Under the pieces are notes generated by a model that was given only the letters and a program-made list of their open reading frames with translations, ran no database searches and had not been told where the DNA came from. Made by a program: the position numbers and the translations under genes. Source: Pseudomonadota bacterium (GTDB taxonomy: Bacteria > Pseudomonadota > Alphaproteobacteria > Caulobacterales > Caulobacteraceae). From it: 5,691 nucleotides of DNA. The DNA lies in contig JAFAEC010000183.1 of NCBI GenBank assembly GCA_023424215.1, forward strand, positions 1-5,691, in the 5' to 3' direction. This document shows, one piece after another, positions 5,592 through 5,691 of the stretch; the stretch's first letter is position 1, and every line of letters starts with the position of its first letter.

Positions 5592-5691
5592 ATCCACGAC
5601 CTCGACGACGGCGGGCTGTGGTCGAGCGATGAAGCCGGGGTGGAGGAGAGTCCCGGGGTCCTCGTGGACGTCGAGTGGATGGCGTCCCTTG
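5592..5691 (+). other. Possible edge of an unidentified gene
   Basis: In the frame beginning at 5592, 33 consecutive codons show a coding-like profile: G/C at 25 of 33 first positions, 13 of 33 second positions and 29 of 33 third positions, with many GNN codons. The translation (DLDDGGLWSSDEAG and so on) is acidic and I do not recognise it. This frame is open from 5505 to the window end. The possible starts in it are GTG at 5640 or ATG at 5679; neither has a good Shine-Dalgarno. The opposite strand shares the same codon boundaries and is also open here, so direction is not secure, and a gene remnant is possible. Confidence 0.25.

Larger units (their letters stand above)
5234..5691. other. 458-bp region without an identifiable gene
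   Basis: After the mtaB stop, 25 bp of plain sequence lead into the palindromic element (5259-5423), followed by a hairpin (5422-5450). From about 5454 to 5545 the DNA is clearly richer in A/T than the rest of the window and contains TTAATGTTTAA, CCTATCTC and TTTTCATTGAACAAAC; this could be a promoter region, but no -35/-10 pair fits well. The last 100 bp may be the edge of a gene. Short open frames across this region are built largely from the repeat and are not supported as proteins. Confidence 0.7.

Noticed and set aside
5211..5597. Three short open frames (5211-5465 plus, 5230-5541 plus, 5364-5597 minus)
   Set aside because: They run through the palindromic repeat, and their TKDTKE-, HEEHQE- and FVSFV-like peptides are translations of the repeat rather than genes.
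5641..5657. GGAGGAGAGTCCCGGG-like stretch resembling the start of RNase P RNA
   Set aside because: The similarity is limited to a few bases, and the flanking sequence shows none of the other conserved RNase P helices.

Overview
The window is high-GC bacterial DNA with dense gene packing and strong G/C bias at third codon positions. The gene content, and a perfect match to the Caulobacter-type housekeeping -10 consensus (GCTANAWC) in front of dapF, point to an alphaproteobacterium, most likely Caulobacterales (Brevundimonas/Caulobacter-like). The taxonomy is an inference, not something the sequence states.

Left half, minus strand: a secreted prolyl oligopeptidase-family (S9A) serine peptidase occupies 33-2210, with a short GC-rich hairpin just past its stop (4-22). 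Upstream of it, 94 bp away and on the same strand, is a six-helix K+ channel-like protein (2305-3120). It carries the TTTGYGD selectivity filter and a C-terminal double-CxxC zinc-ribbon tail.

Right half, plus strand: dapF (diaminopimelate epimerase, 3180-4010) starts only 59 bp from the divergent channel gene. Its -10 element lies so close to the ATG that the mRNA is probably leaderless. The next gene, mtaB (tRNA t6A37 methylthiotransferase, 4007-5233), starts at a GTG that overlaps the dapF stop codon by 4 nt, so the two are almost certainly one translationally coupled operon. DapF makes meso-diaminopimelate for peptidoglycan and lysine; MtaB modifies position 37 of ANN-decoding tRNAs. Both are housekeeping roles.

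The last 458 bp (5234-5691) contain no gene I can identify. They hold the most unusual structure of the window: a 165-bp element bounded by perfect 28-bp inverted repeats (5259-5286 and 5396-5423). Inside it are an imperfect tandem repeat of CACGAAGGA-type units and two small perfect hairpins, and a further 9-bp hairpin overlaps its right edge. It looks like a dispersed, non-autonomous palindromic repeat. Beyond it is a relatively AT-rich stretch, and then about 100 bp whose composition resembles coding DNA and which may be the edge of a gene running out of the window.

I see no phage, defence, CRISPR or secretion system here. The repeat element, the channel-zinc-ribbon fusion and the likely leaderless dapF are the items worth following up.
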